From assembly GCA_045629725.1 (NCBI GenBank), contig JAZQRT010000050.1, positions 1 to 16,357 on the forward strand: DNA of 16,357 bases. The letters are read 5' to 3'. Positions 1-6,732 of the stretch are shown here, one piece after another (within the stretch, counting starts at the first letter, position 1; the number at the start of each line of letters is the position of its first letter). This DNA is from SIG714 sp045629725. GTDB lineage: Bacteria; Bacillota; Clostridia; Oscillospirales; CAG-272. The position numbers were made by a program, and so were the translations under genes. Under the pieces are notes generated by a model. The model was not told the DNA's origin and ran no database searches. It was given only the letters and a program-made list of their open reading frames with translations.

Positions 1-756
1 TTCTTCAAATTCACCCCTGTATTTTGCTCCTGCTATCATGAGAGATAGGTCAAGGGATAATACACGCTTTCCGATAAGCTCCTCGGGAACCTTTTTCTCA
101 ACGATCAGCCTTGCAAGACCTTCCACAACTGCAGTCTTGCCAACTCCCGGCTCACCGACAAGACATGGATTGTTTTTGAATCTGCGGCAAAGTATACCTA
201 CTACTCTTGCCGTTTCCTCCTCCCTTCCGATTACAGGATCAAGGATATCCTTCATGGCTTTTTCGGTGAGGTCCTTTGTATACTTCTTTACAACGGGATC
301 ATTTTCAGGTTCAGCGGCAAGAGGTATAATTTCATCATTTTCAAAAAGCTTATTTTTTATCACGGATACGTAACCCCCAAGACTTATGATAAGCTTTGTG
401 CCCACACATTCCGTTTTCTCAAGCATTGAATACAAAAGATGCTCCGTTCCTACAAGACCGTGACCTCTTTTGGCACTGTTGAGGGCTGAGGATTCAATAA
501 TAGACTTTAAAGCGGGTGTAATATCCACCGCCGTAGGCTCCATTCCAAGACCTGCCTTTTCAAACTCGGAAACCTTTTCAAGAACTCGTGAAAGGGTTAT
601 GCCCTCGCTTACAAGAACCATTCCCGCACTTGACGTTACATCACAGAGCATTCCCAAAAGCAGATGCTCACTGCCTATATAGGACGCACCCGTTGTCTTG
701 GAATATTCGTGTGCCGCCTTCAGCGCCGCTTTTGATGACTCAGTAAAATTTTCCAT
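1..756 (-). CDS. clpC: ClpC-type AAA+ ATPase, N-terminal 252 residues (partial)
   Basis: The gene starts at ATG 754-756, preceded by an AGAGG ribosome binding site 8 nt upstream, and stays open to base 1, so the C-terminal part lies outside the window. Residues 1 to about 145 form a Clp N-domain with the double-repeat pattern (GSEHLLLGML and GTEHLLYSML), which binds adaptors and substrates. Residues about 165-252 begin the first AAA+ module: a PVIGREEE start, Walker A GEPGVGKT, and the pore-loop region AGAKYRGEFEE. Known family role: a hexameric unfoldase in the cytoplasm that feeds ClpP or remodels proteins. The N-domain resembles clostridial ClpC more than ClpB, but the regions that would settle this (middle domain, ClpP-docking loop) are missing. 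It may be transcribed on its own or by read-through from the gene ending at 824. I saw no complete CtsR operator. Confidence 0.9.
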   Translation of the reverse strand, partial: MENFTESSKAALKAAHEYSKTTGASYIGSEHLLLGMLCDVTSSAGMVLVSEGITLSRVLEKVSEFEKAGLGMEPTAVDITPALKSIIESSALNSAKRGHGLVGTEHLLYSMLEKTECVGTKLIISLGGYVSVIKNKLFENDEIIPLAAEPENDPVVKKYTKDLTEKAMKDILDPVIGREEETARVVGILCRRFKNNPCLVGEPGVGKTAVVEGLARLIVEKKVPEELIGKRVLSLDLSLMIAGAKYRGEFEE

Positions 757-781
757 AATACGATCCTCTCTTTCCGATCAT

Positions 782-813
782 ATTATATCCTTTTTTTAAA
801 AAATTATTGTCAA
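782..813 (-). promoter_or_regulatory. Possible sigma-A promoter of clpC
   Basis: On the minus strand a TTGACA (808-813) is followed by TATAAT (782-787), but the spacer is 20 bp, longer than the usual 16-18. It is an A/T tract that could be bent. A single TTTGAC half-site overlaps the -35, but there is no second half for a CtsR box. Weak call. Confidence 0.35.
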
Positions 814-823
814 ATCTACTCGA

Positions 824-1378
824 TTACTCCCTGTTTATATATTCATTATACACCCTTGCAAGCACGTTCCAGGTAAGCCTGTCAAGCACTCCCGTTTCGG
901 GAATATTGTTTCCGCGCTGGAACGCCTTTAAATTTTCCTCCGTCACCTTATCAAATATTCCGTTTATAGTCTGCTTTACCATATCATCATAATAGGACGC
1001 CACGGTTTCAAGAAGGATCTGAAGTATATAAACGATGTTTCCTCGGTCAGAGAGTGATACCTCTCCGTCTTTAAAAATGCCGTCAAAGGGGAAAATTCCA
1101 TCCCCTCTTGAATTCTCCGAAAGGGCTGAAAGGTACTCGGAATAAAGTATATTCCATGTGATAATATCAACGATACCCGTAACGGGAATACCCATCAGTG
1201 CTTGGAAGATACGCACAGCCTCACGTGTTTCATCTCCATACACACCATCTATTCTGAGGCGGGGCACCTCCATTCCCGACCTTGCAAGAGTCAGAAAATA
1301 CTTCTGCAGCTCCCTTACCGCCTCACGCTTTTTATCCTCTACCCTCTTTACACTTTTTATTTCCACATTTGTATTCAT
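824..1378 (-). CDS. Peptidoglycan-binding protein with two PG_binding_1 repeats
   Basis: The 184-residue protein has no signal peptide or membrane segment. It contains two peptidoglycan-binding-1 repeats. The first is at about residues 18-80, with the signature RIDGVYGDETREAVRIFQ ending in GIVDIITW. The second is at about 105-178, with NGIFDKVTEENLKAFQR ending in GVLDRLTW. The ATG overlaps the stop of the upstream gene in an ATGA arrangement, so the two are translationally coupled. No catalytic domain is visible, so it probably only binds wall or cortex peptidoglycan. The lack of an export signal fits deposition from the mother cell into the spore envelope, as proposed for the SpoIID-domain partner upstream. 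Function beyond peptidoglycan binding is inferred. Confidence 0.8.
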   Translation of the reverse strand: MNTNVEIKSVKRVEDKKREAVRELQKYFLTLARSGMEVPRLRIDGVYGDETREAVRIFQALMGIPVTGIVDIITWNILYSEYLSALSENSRGDGIFPFDGIFKDGEVSLSDRGNIVYILQILLETVASYYDDMVKQTINGIFDKVTEENLKAFQRGNNIPETGVLDRLTWNVLARVYNEYINRE

Positions 1379-2781
1379 GCTTCCCCTCCTAACTCAAATC
1401 CGGGATACTGTCCCTCGTTCCTGTACTGACCTGCGATTATATCGTCATAGGCATCAGCTATCACCGCCCAAGTGATGGCATCCACCGTACCATCCTGTGT
1501 GAGATTAAAAAGAGCTTGAATGGCATATACGTTATCCCGTGTATTAGGCCCGAATATACCGTCCACCGCCACCTCGCCGACCTCGTCATATACGTCGGCA
1601 AGGACGTTTATATATTCCTGCAAGGTACGGACATCCTCACCACGGGATCCGTATATCAAGGTATATCCCGGGAACGGACGGGCAATTCCCTCAAAGGCTG
1701 ATGGCGGGAGAGTATTGATGATACCTAAATATTGATCGTATATCTCGTCCCCCGTGGTCTTGTCGATTATTCCCGTTTCGGGAAGTCCCTTGGTTCTTTG
1801 GAATGACCTCACAAGGTTCGTCATTGCCTCATCATATACACCGTTTATTGGAATGTCTGTGAGATTTACGTCAAAGGCAGAGATCACGTTTAAAAAATAC
1901 TGTAAGATACTGACGTAAAGCCCCCTATCTCCCGGCTTTAGATTTTCGGGATATTGCAAGGTGACGTCCTCAAGAGTCAGTCCCTCGCTTATAAGCTCAT
2001 TAAGCTTTTTAACGGCGTTATAAACCGTCAAGACCTTATACCAGGTCGCCCTGCCCACAATTCCGTCACGTTCAAGACTGAATATTCTTTGAAATTCAAG
2101 AACGGCGTCCTCAGTGTCATTGGCAAAGATCCCGTTTGTAAGGGCAATCTTGGGAATTGACGGATAATTTGCAGAAATCCTGTTGAGTCTTAGCTGCAGG
2201 GTACGGACATCGTTACCCGTATCCCCAAGTCTCAGTGGCTCTGAGGGGAAGCTTTCCTCTATTGATCTTATCGGTACGTTATCCACGAGCTCTATATCAT
2301 CTCCATAATAGTATTTTAATATATCAAAGGGCACATAGCCCTTCTCGGCAAGGTCAAGACTCCCCCACTGAGAAAGCCCCGCGCACTGAACTCTCACGCC
2401 GTCACAGTATTGGGCAAAAAGAGGCTGGACAAATCCCTGTCTTCTTATATAACTGTCAAAAACATCGTTCACAAGGAGAGCCACGTTTTCAAAGGTGGGA
2501 CCTTGAGGGGAAAATTTTTGATCGAATGCAGTTGACGAGGTAATGTCAAAATCGTAACCGCGCGCTCTGTAGTACTCCGTGTATACTCGGTTAAGGGTAA
2601 AGCTTATGATGGCAAGGATATTTGATATTATTGCGTCATTGTCCCAAGTTGGGTAGACCTCGTTAGATGCAACGTTTGTAACGTAATCTATAAAACTGAC
2701 GGTAATGTTTTCGGCATCAGAATCGGGTGTGCCCAGATGCACCGTTATGGTTTCGGGTATGGCAGGCAGGTTAAAATTCAC
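1375..2781 (-). CDS. SleC-like protein: SpoIID/LytB-type domain plus three PG-binding repeats
   Basis: Residues about 10-160 form a compact SpoIID-like lytic transglycosylase domain. IDYVTNVASNEVYPTWDNDAI aligns with the SpoIID motif EEYVxGVVxxEMxxxxxxEAL, including the putative catalytic Glu. DITSSTAFDQ follows, and the domain closes with CAGLSQWGS and ILKYYYGDD, equivalent to GMSQxGA and ILxHYY. The middle of a normal SpoIID domain is shortened. Three peptidoglycan-binding repeats follow (about 180-255, 275-355, 375-455). SpoIID plus PG-binding is the layout I recall for the cortex-lytic enzyme SleC. I start at GTG 2779-2781 because GGGAGG lies 8 nt upstream; the longer reading uses TTG at 2838 with no ribosome binding site. 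It overlaps the preceding stop by 11 nt. No signal peptide is seen, consistent with mother-cell synthesis. Confidence 0.78.
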   Translation of the reverse strand: MNFNLPAIPETITVHLGTPDSDAENITVSFIDYVTNVASNEVYPTWDNDAIISNILAIISFTLNRVYTEYYRARGYDFDITSSTAFDQKFSPQGPTFENVALLVNDVFDSYIRRQGFVQPLFAQYCDGVRVQCAGLSQWGSLDLAEKGYVPFDILKYYYGDDIELVDNVPIRSIEESFPSEPLRLGDTGNDVRTLQLRLNRISANYPSIPKIALTNGIFANDTEDAVLEFQRIFSLERDGIVGRATWYKVLTVYNAVKKLNELISEGLTLEDVTLQYPENLKPGDRGLYVSILQYFLNVISAFDVNLTDIPINGVYDEAMTNLVRSFQRTKGLPETGIIDKTTGDEIYDQYLGIINTLPPSAFEGIARPFPGYTLIYGSRGEDVRTLQEYINVLADVYDEVGEVAVDGIFGPNTRDNVYAIQALFNLTQDGTVDAITWAVIADAYDDIIAGQYRNEGQYPGFELGGEA

Positions 2782-3205
2782 GGTCAATACCTCCCGGGAA
2801 GCTTCCCTCACTTCCGCTGCCGACAATGGACGTATCAATGCCCGTTGTGTCCTGTCCGCTCTTCTCGGAAAGCGGGAGCATATATATGTACTCTCTTGTT
2901 ACGATTCCCGGAAAAATGGGAATATTCTGCCTCACACTGTTATAGTACCCCGGTGCCGACACCTCAACGATATCCCGTATTACATCCTTTTCACCCTCCG
3001 AGGGCGTGTTGTAGTCTATGTTGTAAGCCTCCAAGGGAATAGGCGCCGTCGTACCGCTGTTGTCCGTATAGTCCGTTGCAATTACCGCACCGCCATCCTC
3101 ACGGGGTCCCGAAAATACTGTTACAAGGGCTCCCTTGATGGGGCTTATACCGTCACCGCCAAATACCGTAACTTGAAGGTATCCGTTTGCAAAACTGTTG
3201 TTCAC
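2771..3205 (-). CDS. Small protein with carboxypeptidase-regulatory/transthyretin-like fold
   Basis: The product has 144 residues. Residues 6-110 show the beta-sandwich pattern of CarboxypepD_reg-like domains: GYLQVTVFGGDGISPIKGALVTVF, then TDNSGTTAPI, then APGYYNSVRQNIPIFPGIVT and a terminal hydrophobic strand. The Gly/Ser/Asp-rich tail (about 112-144) looks disordered. I chose GTG 3203-3205 because AGAGAGG lies 7 nt upstream; the ORF opens further to a TTG at 3277 that has no ribosome binding site. It overlaps the SleC-like gene by 11 nt, so the two products are probably made in fixed ratio. From memory, the pro-region of SleC proteins has a similar fold, so this could be a separately encoded pro-domain or assembly partner. 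That is an inference. Confidence 0.7.
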   Translation of the reverse strand: MNNSFANGYLQVTVFGGDGISPIKGALVTVFSGPREDGGAVIATDYTDNSGTTAPIPLEAYNIDYNTPSEGEKDVIRDIVEVSAPGYYNSVRQNIPIFPGIVTREYIYMLPLSEKSGQDTTGIDTSIVGSGSEGSFPGGIDREF

Positions 3206-3308
3206 TTCAAAACCTCTCTTTTTATCAAACTTCTTTATAATAATATGCCCTTTAAAAAAATCTGACACGGGAAACAAACTAAAAATATTATTTTTTTAGA
3301 AAAAACTA

Positions 3309-3337
3309 TTGACAAATTTACATTTATGTGGTATTCT
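3309..3337 (+). promoter_or_regulatory. Sigma-A promoter of tRNA-Lys
   Basis: Perfect TTGACA (3309-3314), a 17-bp spacer, and TATTCT (3332-3337) with an extended TG at 3329-3330. An A/T-rich tract just upstream (3285-3308) resembles an UP element. The layout is almost the same as the tRNA-Arg promoter at 12099. Confidence 0.85.
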
Positions 3338-3359
3338 ATCATGGCTGTGAAACAGTGAT

Positions 3360-3435
3360 GCCCCATTAGCTCAGTAGGTAGAGCACATGACTTTTAATCA
3401 TGGTGTCCGGAGTTCGACTCTCCGATGGAGCACCA
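3360..3435 (+). tRNA. tRNA-Lys (anticodon TTT)
   Basis: A full cloverleaf can be drawn: 7-bp acceptor stem, D stem GCTC/GAGC, anticodon stem CATGA/TCATG with loop CTTTTAA (3391-3397, anticodon TTT at 3393-3395), T stem CGGAG/CTCCG with TTCGACT loop, and encoded CCA (3433-3435). The acceptor stem contains one C-A mismatch (C3 opposite A70). It is a single-gene unit with its own promoter and terminator. Confidence 0.95.
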
Positions 3436-3468
3436 ACACCCGAGAATCAAGGTTCTCGGGTGTTTTTT
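3436..3468 (+). terminator. Intrinsic terminator of tRNA-Lys
   Basis: Perfect 11-bp stem ACACCCGAGAA (3436-3446) / TTCTCGGGTGT (3453-3463) with a 6-nt loop and six Ts. It starts directly after the CCA end of the tRNA. Confidence 0.92.
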
Positions 3469-3483
3469 ACTATTTCATAAAAC

Positions 3484-3514
3484 AAAGGAGTACGTTTTTT
3501 CCGTACTCCTTTTT
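3484..3514 (-). terminator. Terminator of the LytTR/DUF3021 operon (bidirectional)
   Basis: 11-bp stem AAAGGAGTACG (3484-3494) / CGTACTCCTTT (3502-3512). The plus strand has a T run after it. The minus strand reads into TTTGTTTTAT. It sits 11 nt beyond the DUF3021 stop codon, so it can end that operon and back up the tRNA terminator. Confidence 0.8.
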
Positions 3515-3524
3515 ATTCGTTATT

Positions 3525-3950
3525 TTATTCAACATTTTTTGAGTTCTTTTCCGCAAGTGCTTTATTGATAGATTTCAAATTTTCTTTTTCGATCTTATCA
3601 TTTATATAATAAATGAATACTGTCAACAAAACATAAAGGGCTATACTCACCGCAAAAGCAATTAAAGCTTTGTTAAGCTCAAAGCGTAAATATCCGAAAA
3701 GGAACATATTGGCTGTCATTATAAAAATCGCAAAAAGCATTATGATCATGCGTCTTACCCACAAATGTTTTGAAAAAAGCTTGAGACTATTCGTGTAAAA
3801 ATCAAAGATATGAATGGGAACAACTCCGCACACCATAATGTATAATACCCGAATATTAATGTTATCGGCAAAAATGAGTGATAAAGTAATAAATATAATT
3901 GCACAAAGCCCTATATTGTATACCAAGGAATTAAGCAACTTGCGTACCAT
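3525..3950 (-). CDS. DUF3021 family four-helix membrane protein
   Basis: The 141-residue protein has four predicted membrane segments (about 10-28, 33-50, 68-87, 92-113) and a charged cytoplasmic tail (114-141). Length, topology and position directly behind a LytTR regulator fit the DUF3021 family, which is regularly paired with small LytTR transcription factors in Firmicutes. The ATG lies 2 nt after the regulator's stop codon, with a GGGGGTG ribosome binding site inside the end of that gene, so the two are coupled. In such pairs the membrane protein is thought to sense or restrain the regulator. The signal is unknown here. Confidence 0.8.
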   Translation of the reverse strand: MVRKLLNSLVYNIGLCAIIFITLSLIFADNINIRVLYIMVCGVVPIHIFDFYTNSLKLFSKHLWVRRMIIMLFAIFIMTANMFLFGYLRFELNKALIAFAVSIALYVLLTVFIYYINDKIEKENLKSINKALAEKNSKNVE

Positions 3951-3952
3951 GT

Positions 3953-4390
3953 TTACACCCCCAACTTTTTCTTGATTTCAGATACATACTGTCTGGAAAC
4001 AAGTAATTTTTCTTGATTTATCAGAGTCGCAGTAAGGCGGCTGTTTTCTGATTTCTTAATACTCTGCATTTTATCCAAATTGGCAATTACGGTTTTGGAT
4101 ATCCGTGCAAATTTCAAATTTTGTAAGCTTTCTTCAATTTTATAAAGCTTTGCCGCTGCTTCATAGGTTTCGTTTTCTGTGTAGAAAAAAATCTTGCCAT
4201 CCACCGATTCAAAATAAAAAATATCTTTTACGGGTACAAAAAATGTTTCTTCATCCTTTTTTCCTGCAAAGGTAAGTCCCACCAGCGCGATATTGGCGAT
4301 GATCTCCTTTAGCTCATCCGTCATTTTAGGGCAAAGGATGGATACCTCCACTTCTTTTACACCGGGATTTTCACAAATCGTTATCTTCAA
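3953..4390 (-). CDS. Small LytTR-domain transcriptional regulator
   Basis: The 145-residue product has a short N-terminal region (1-45: ITICENPG...VSILCPKMTDELKEIIANI) and a LytTR DNA-binding domain (about 46-143). The domain shows VPVKDIFYFESVDGKIFFYTENETY, RISKTVIANLDKM and LLVSRQYVSEIKKKLG, typical beta-strand segments of the fold. There is no receiver domain, so it is not a phosphorylated response regulator. I chose TTG 4388-4390 because GGAGGG lies 6 nt upstream and MKITI is the common beginning of this family. The longer reading from 4450 would place the -10 element inside the gene. It forms an operon with the DUF3021 gene and probably regulates it and itself. Confidence 0.85.
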   Translation of the reverse strand: MKITICENPGVKEVEVSILCPKMTDELKEIIANIALVGLTFAGKKDEETFFVPVKDIFYFESVDGKIFFYTENETYEAAAKLYKIEESLQNLKFARISKTVIANLDKMQSIKKSENSRLTATLINQEKLLVSRQYVSEIKKKLGV

Positions 4391-4421
4391 CTCATTCCCT
4401 CCGATCTTGCTTTGTGACTTC

Positions 4422-4450
4422 ATTATACAAGTTAGAAAATACAAAGTCAA
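4422..4450 (-). promoter_or_regulatory. Sigma-A promoter of the LytTR/DUF3021 operon
   Basis: Minus strand TTGACT (4445-4450), a 17-bp spacer, and TATAAT (4422-4427), 31 nt upstream of the chosen TTG start. This supports the shorter reading of the regulator gene. Confidence 0.85.
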
Positions 4451-4488
4451 GCGTTTTTACCTTACTTGCAATTTGAAGGCGGTAAGAT

Positions 4489-4516
4489 GCAAAAGAAAAG
4501 CCCGCGCAAGGCGGGC
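4489..4516 (-). terminator. Intrinsic terminator of the TPR-like gene
   Basis: GCCCGC (4500-4505) pairs with GCGGGC (4511-4516) across a 5-nt loop. On the minus strand it is followed by CTTTTCTTTTG. It lies 14 nt after the stop codon at 4530. Confidence 0.82.
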
Positions 4517-4529
4517 AAGATATAGTGCA

Positions 4530-5102
4530 TTATACTGTATAATCCAATACGATCTGTTTTGTCAAAGCAAAGTTTAATTCAGGAAGAACTTCGGATAATA
4601 TTTCTTTTCCTTTATTTAAATTTCCATCCTCGCACAATATAACACCTGTAAAAAACGCGAGTGTATTTTTTATTTCCTCTGTCGGTTCTATTTTGTCTTT
4701 ATATATCTTTACCTGTTCGATGTCCTTTTTAAGAATATAATATGTACCTATCCAAGTATACTTCAAATTTTGATATTGCTCAACCTTGTTTATACTATCC
4801 CAGAACATTTCGTATTTCGATGCTCCCAAATATGCGATAGCAAGCCAAATGTGAAGAGCTTCAATTTCCATTTTGGTACGTTTTGCACGGTACAATTTGT
4901 AACCCCGTGTATAATAAGTAATCAATTTATTTGCAAGCAAAATTGCTTTTTCATAATCTCCCGATTGACACGCCTTTTTCATTGAATTTGTCTGTTTTAT
5001 TTTAATAATACCTGTGACCAAGATTATAGCAGCACATATAACGAGAAAATGAATCAGCGGAAGAAGATGAACCGTTGTATTTCCTATTTGAAAAGAAAGC
5101 AT
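4530..5102 (-). CDS. Membrane-anchored TPR-like protein of unknown function
   Basis: The 190-residue product starts at ATG 5100-5102 behind a strong AAGGAGG 9 nt upstream. One membrane segment spans about residues 13-33, and basic residues (KIKQ) follow it, so the rest is probably cytoplasmic. Residues about 40-185 are helical with TPR-like features: helix pairs such as MKKACQSGDYEKAILLANKLI, IWLAIAYLGASKYEMFWDSI and GVILCEDGNLNKGKEILSEV. I recognise no named family or catalytic motif. It has its own promoter and terminator, so it is a single-gene unit. A scaffold or partner-binding role is plausible from the fold only. Confidence 0.75.
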   Translation of the reverse strand: MLSFQIGNTTVHLLPLIHFLVICAAIILVTGIIKIKQTNSMKKACQSGDYEKAILLANKLITYYTRGYKLYRAKRTKMEIEALHIWLAIAYLGASKYEMFWDSINKVEQYQNLKYTWIGTYYILKKDIEQVKIYKDKIEPTEEIKNTLAFFTGVILCEDGNLNKGKEILSEVLPELNFALTKQIVLDYTV

Positions 5103-5141
5103 AATGCCGTCCTCCTTGTTTGAATTAATTATATAGCCAAG

Positions 5142-5170
5142 ATCATATCACAGTTTATTTAATTTGTCAA
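5142..5170 (-). promoter_or_regulatory. Sigma-A promoter of the TPR-like gene
   Basis: Minus strand TTGACA (5165-5170), a 17-bp spacer, TATGAT (5142-5147) with an extended TG one base before the -10. It lies just downstream of the preceding gene's terminator. Confidence 0.85.
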
Positions 5171-5177
5171 GCAAAAG

Positions 5178-5208
5178 AAAAACTGCCTCCGAGGAGACAG
5201 TTTTTTAT
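5178..5208 (-). terminator. Terminator of the ROK-like gene (bidirectional)
   Basis: AACTG-CTCC / GGAG-CAGTT stem with one internal mismatch and a GA turn (5181-5202). A run of Ts follows on either strand (GTTTTTCTTTT on the minus strand). It begins 12 nt after the stop codon at 5220. Confidence 0.85.
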
Positions 5209-5219
5209 TTTAGTTTAAC

Positions 5220-6599
5220 TCAGCCGAGCTTTACAAGGCTTGCAGCTGCGATGGACTGACCTACGCGGCGAGCCATTTCATCGGGAAGCTCAACGGATAC
5301 CTTGAGTTCGGGATATGCAACCTCAAGTGTCTTGCGGCATGTCTCAACAAGGAGATCTCCGCCCTTTCCTGAAGATACTCTTCCAAGGAGAAGGAGATAC
5401 TTGATATCATAGAAGTGTGAGTATGTTGCGATTGAGTGTCCGAGGTATGCACCGATGGACTCGAAGATAGCAAGTGCGTTCTTGTCGCCTTCGTTAGCAA
5501 GACCCTGAACTACCTTAAGCTTCTGAGCGGGTGTGAGGGACTCATCAAGTGTGATACCTGCTCTGGGTGCAAGTCTGATTACTGCGTCCTGTGACATATA
5601 GTCAGAACCAACACCGATATCTCCTGACCAAGAGTTTACAGGTGCTTCGGGGTTCATATCAACGGGAGCAAATGCAAGCTCGTTGAGCATTCCTGTGATG
5701 TTACCGGAAGCGTCAACGTATCCAACTGCCTCGGATGTACCCATAGCAAGACCCATAACCTTTGTGTCCTTAAGGTCCATAGCACCTGCAAGAGCAGATA
5801 CGTCACCGTCATTTGCAACCTCAAAGGGAATGTTCTCTCCAACCTTTGCACATGCGTTTATGTAGATATCCTTAACCTTCTTTTCAAAGTCCTCTGGACC
5901 TACTGCAAGGAACAGAGATGCAAGCATTGTACGGTTGTTTACATAAATACCTGCAGAGGAGATACCGATAGCGTCAACTCTGGGCATCTTTTCCTTTGCG
6001 CGGTTCATTGCCATTACGATATTATCAAGGTGATAATCGGGGTCTGTATTTACTTTAGGAAGCCAAATGATCTCCTCAGAGTAAATAACCTCTCCGTCAA
6101 CAACTGCGGAAACCTTCATATCACTTCCGCCTGCGTCAAATCCGATTCTGCATCCGTCAACGTGACCGCCGACAGACTTGGGAGTTGACTTTGCCTCGGG
6201 CTTTGCATCATATGCAACGTTCTCGATTACGAACTCAGACTCATATACGTCGGACATTGTCTTAACGTCAAAGTTCTGTCTTCCGCCGAAACGGTAAAGC
6301 TCCTTGAGCGCTTCGTAGATCTTTGCATTTCCGCAAATTACTACCTTGAAGCCGCCTGCTGCCCAAAGCATAAACTTAACTATACGCTCAACATAGCGAA
6401 GGTCGTCTTCAAACATTTCCTCTGTGCCGTAGATCTTTGTGTCGTAAACACTTACGTTGCCGCTTTCACGGTATACTGCGATTGCGATGGGTTCGGTTGC
6501 ATTCTTCTCGTATGCGTCCATATACGCACCCATGGGCACGAACTCGGGCTCAAGCACGGGAGAATTCTTAACGTCTACTTTAATGTTTCCTACATTCAT
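5220..6599 (-). CDS. ASKHA/ROK-like sugar kinase with extra N-terminal domain
   Basis: The 459-residue product begins at ATG 6597-6599 with AGGAAGG upstream; a longer reading from 6671 would run through the promoter. Residues about 150-459 form an actin-like ATPase fold: phosphate-1 loop GFDAGGSDMKVSA (153-165), GISSAG (212-217), a VANDGD segment with the likely catalytic Asp264, a second phosphate loop GLAMGTSE (283-290), and an adenosine segment LLLGRVSSGKGG. This is the layout of ROK kinases. The Cys-rich zinc motif of classical ROK proteins is absent; the corresponding stretch carries WSGDIGVGSDYMSQDA instead. Residues 1-145 form an additional domain I do not recognise. Codon use is strongly biased, which suggests high expression. 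The substrate is unknown, probably a sugar or amino sugar. Confidence 0.75.
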   Translation of the reverse strand: MNVGNIKVDVKNSPVLEPEFVPMGAYMDAYEKNATEPIAIAVYRESGNVSVYDTKIYGTEEMFEDDLRYVERIVKFMLWAAGGFKVVICGNAKIYEALKELYRFGGRQNFDVKTMSDVYESEFVIENVAYDAKPEAKSTPKSVGGHVDGCRIGFDAGGSDMKVSAVVDGEVIYSEEIIWLPKVNTDPDYHLDNIVMAMNRAKEKMPRVDAIGISSAGIYVNNRTMLASLFLAVGPEDFEKKVKDIYINACAKVGENIPFEVANDGDVSALAGAMDLKDTKVMGLAMGTSEAVGYVDASGNITGMLNELAFAPVDMNPEAPVNSWSGDIGVGSDYMSQDAVIRLAPRAGITLDESLTPAQKLKVVQGLANEGDKNALAIFESIGAYLGHSIATYSHFYDIKYLLLLGRVSSGKGGDLLVETCRKTLEVAYPELKVSVELPDEMARRVGQSIAAASLVKLG

Positions 6600-6642
6600 G
6601 GTTAAATTTCCTTCCTCTGAATAAACATATTTTAACATATAC

Positions 6643-6671
6643 AGTATACACCACATCCCCCGTATTTTCAA
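6643..6671 (-). promoter_or_regulatory. Sigma-A promoter of the ROK-like gene
   Basis: Minus strand TTGAAA (6666-6671), a 17-bp spacer, TATACT (6643-6648). It gives a leader of about 35-40 nt before the ATG at 6599. Confidence 0.85.
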
Positions 6672-6732
6672 GTACTTTTTTAAATTTTGTTGTATTTTTT
6701 TCCTTCTTTATCAGCTTGTCCCTGATTTAACC

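Noticed and set aside
2705..3265. Plus-strand open frame of 186 codons
   Set aside because: It lies antisense to two overlapping genes with clear domains, and its translation has no recognisable features.
3206..3300. Sigma-E/K/G promoter for the SleC-like operon
   Set aside because: CATATTAT is near a sporulation -10, but no matching -35 stands at the right distance, so the promoter of this operon is not identified.
4451..4488. LytTR operator (CTTAC / GTAAG dyad upstream of the LytTR promoter)
   Set aside because: The short inverted half-sites do not match a LytTR-type direct repeat well enough to call, though autoregulation remains likely.
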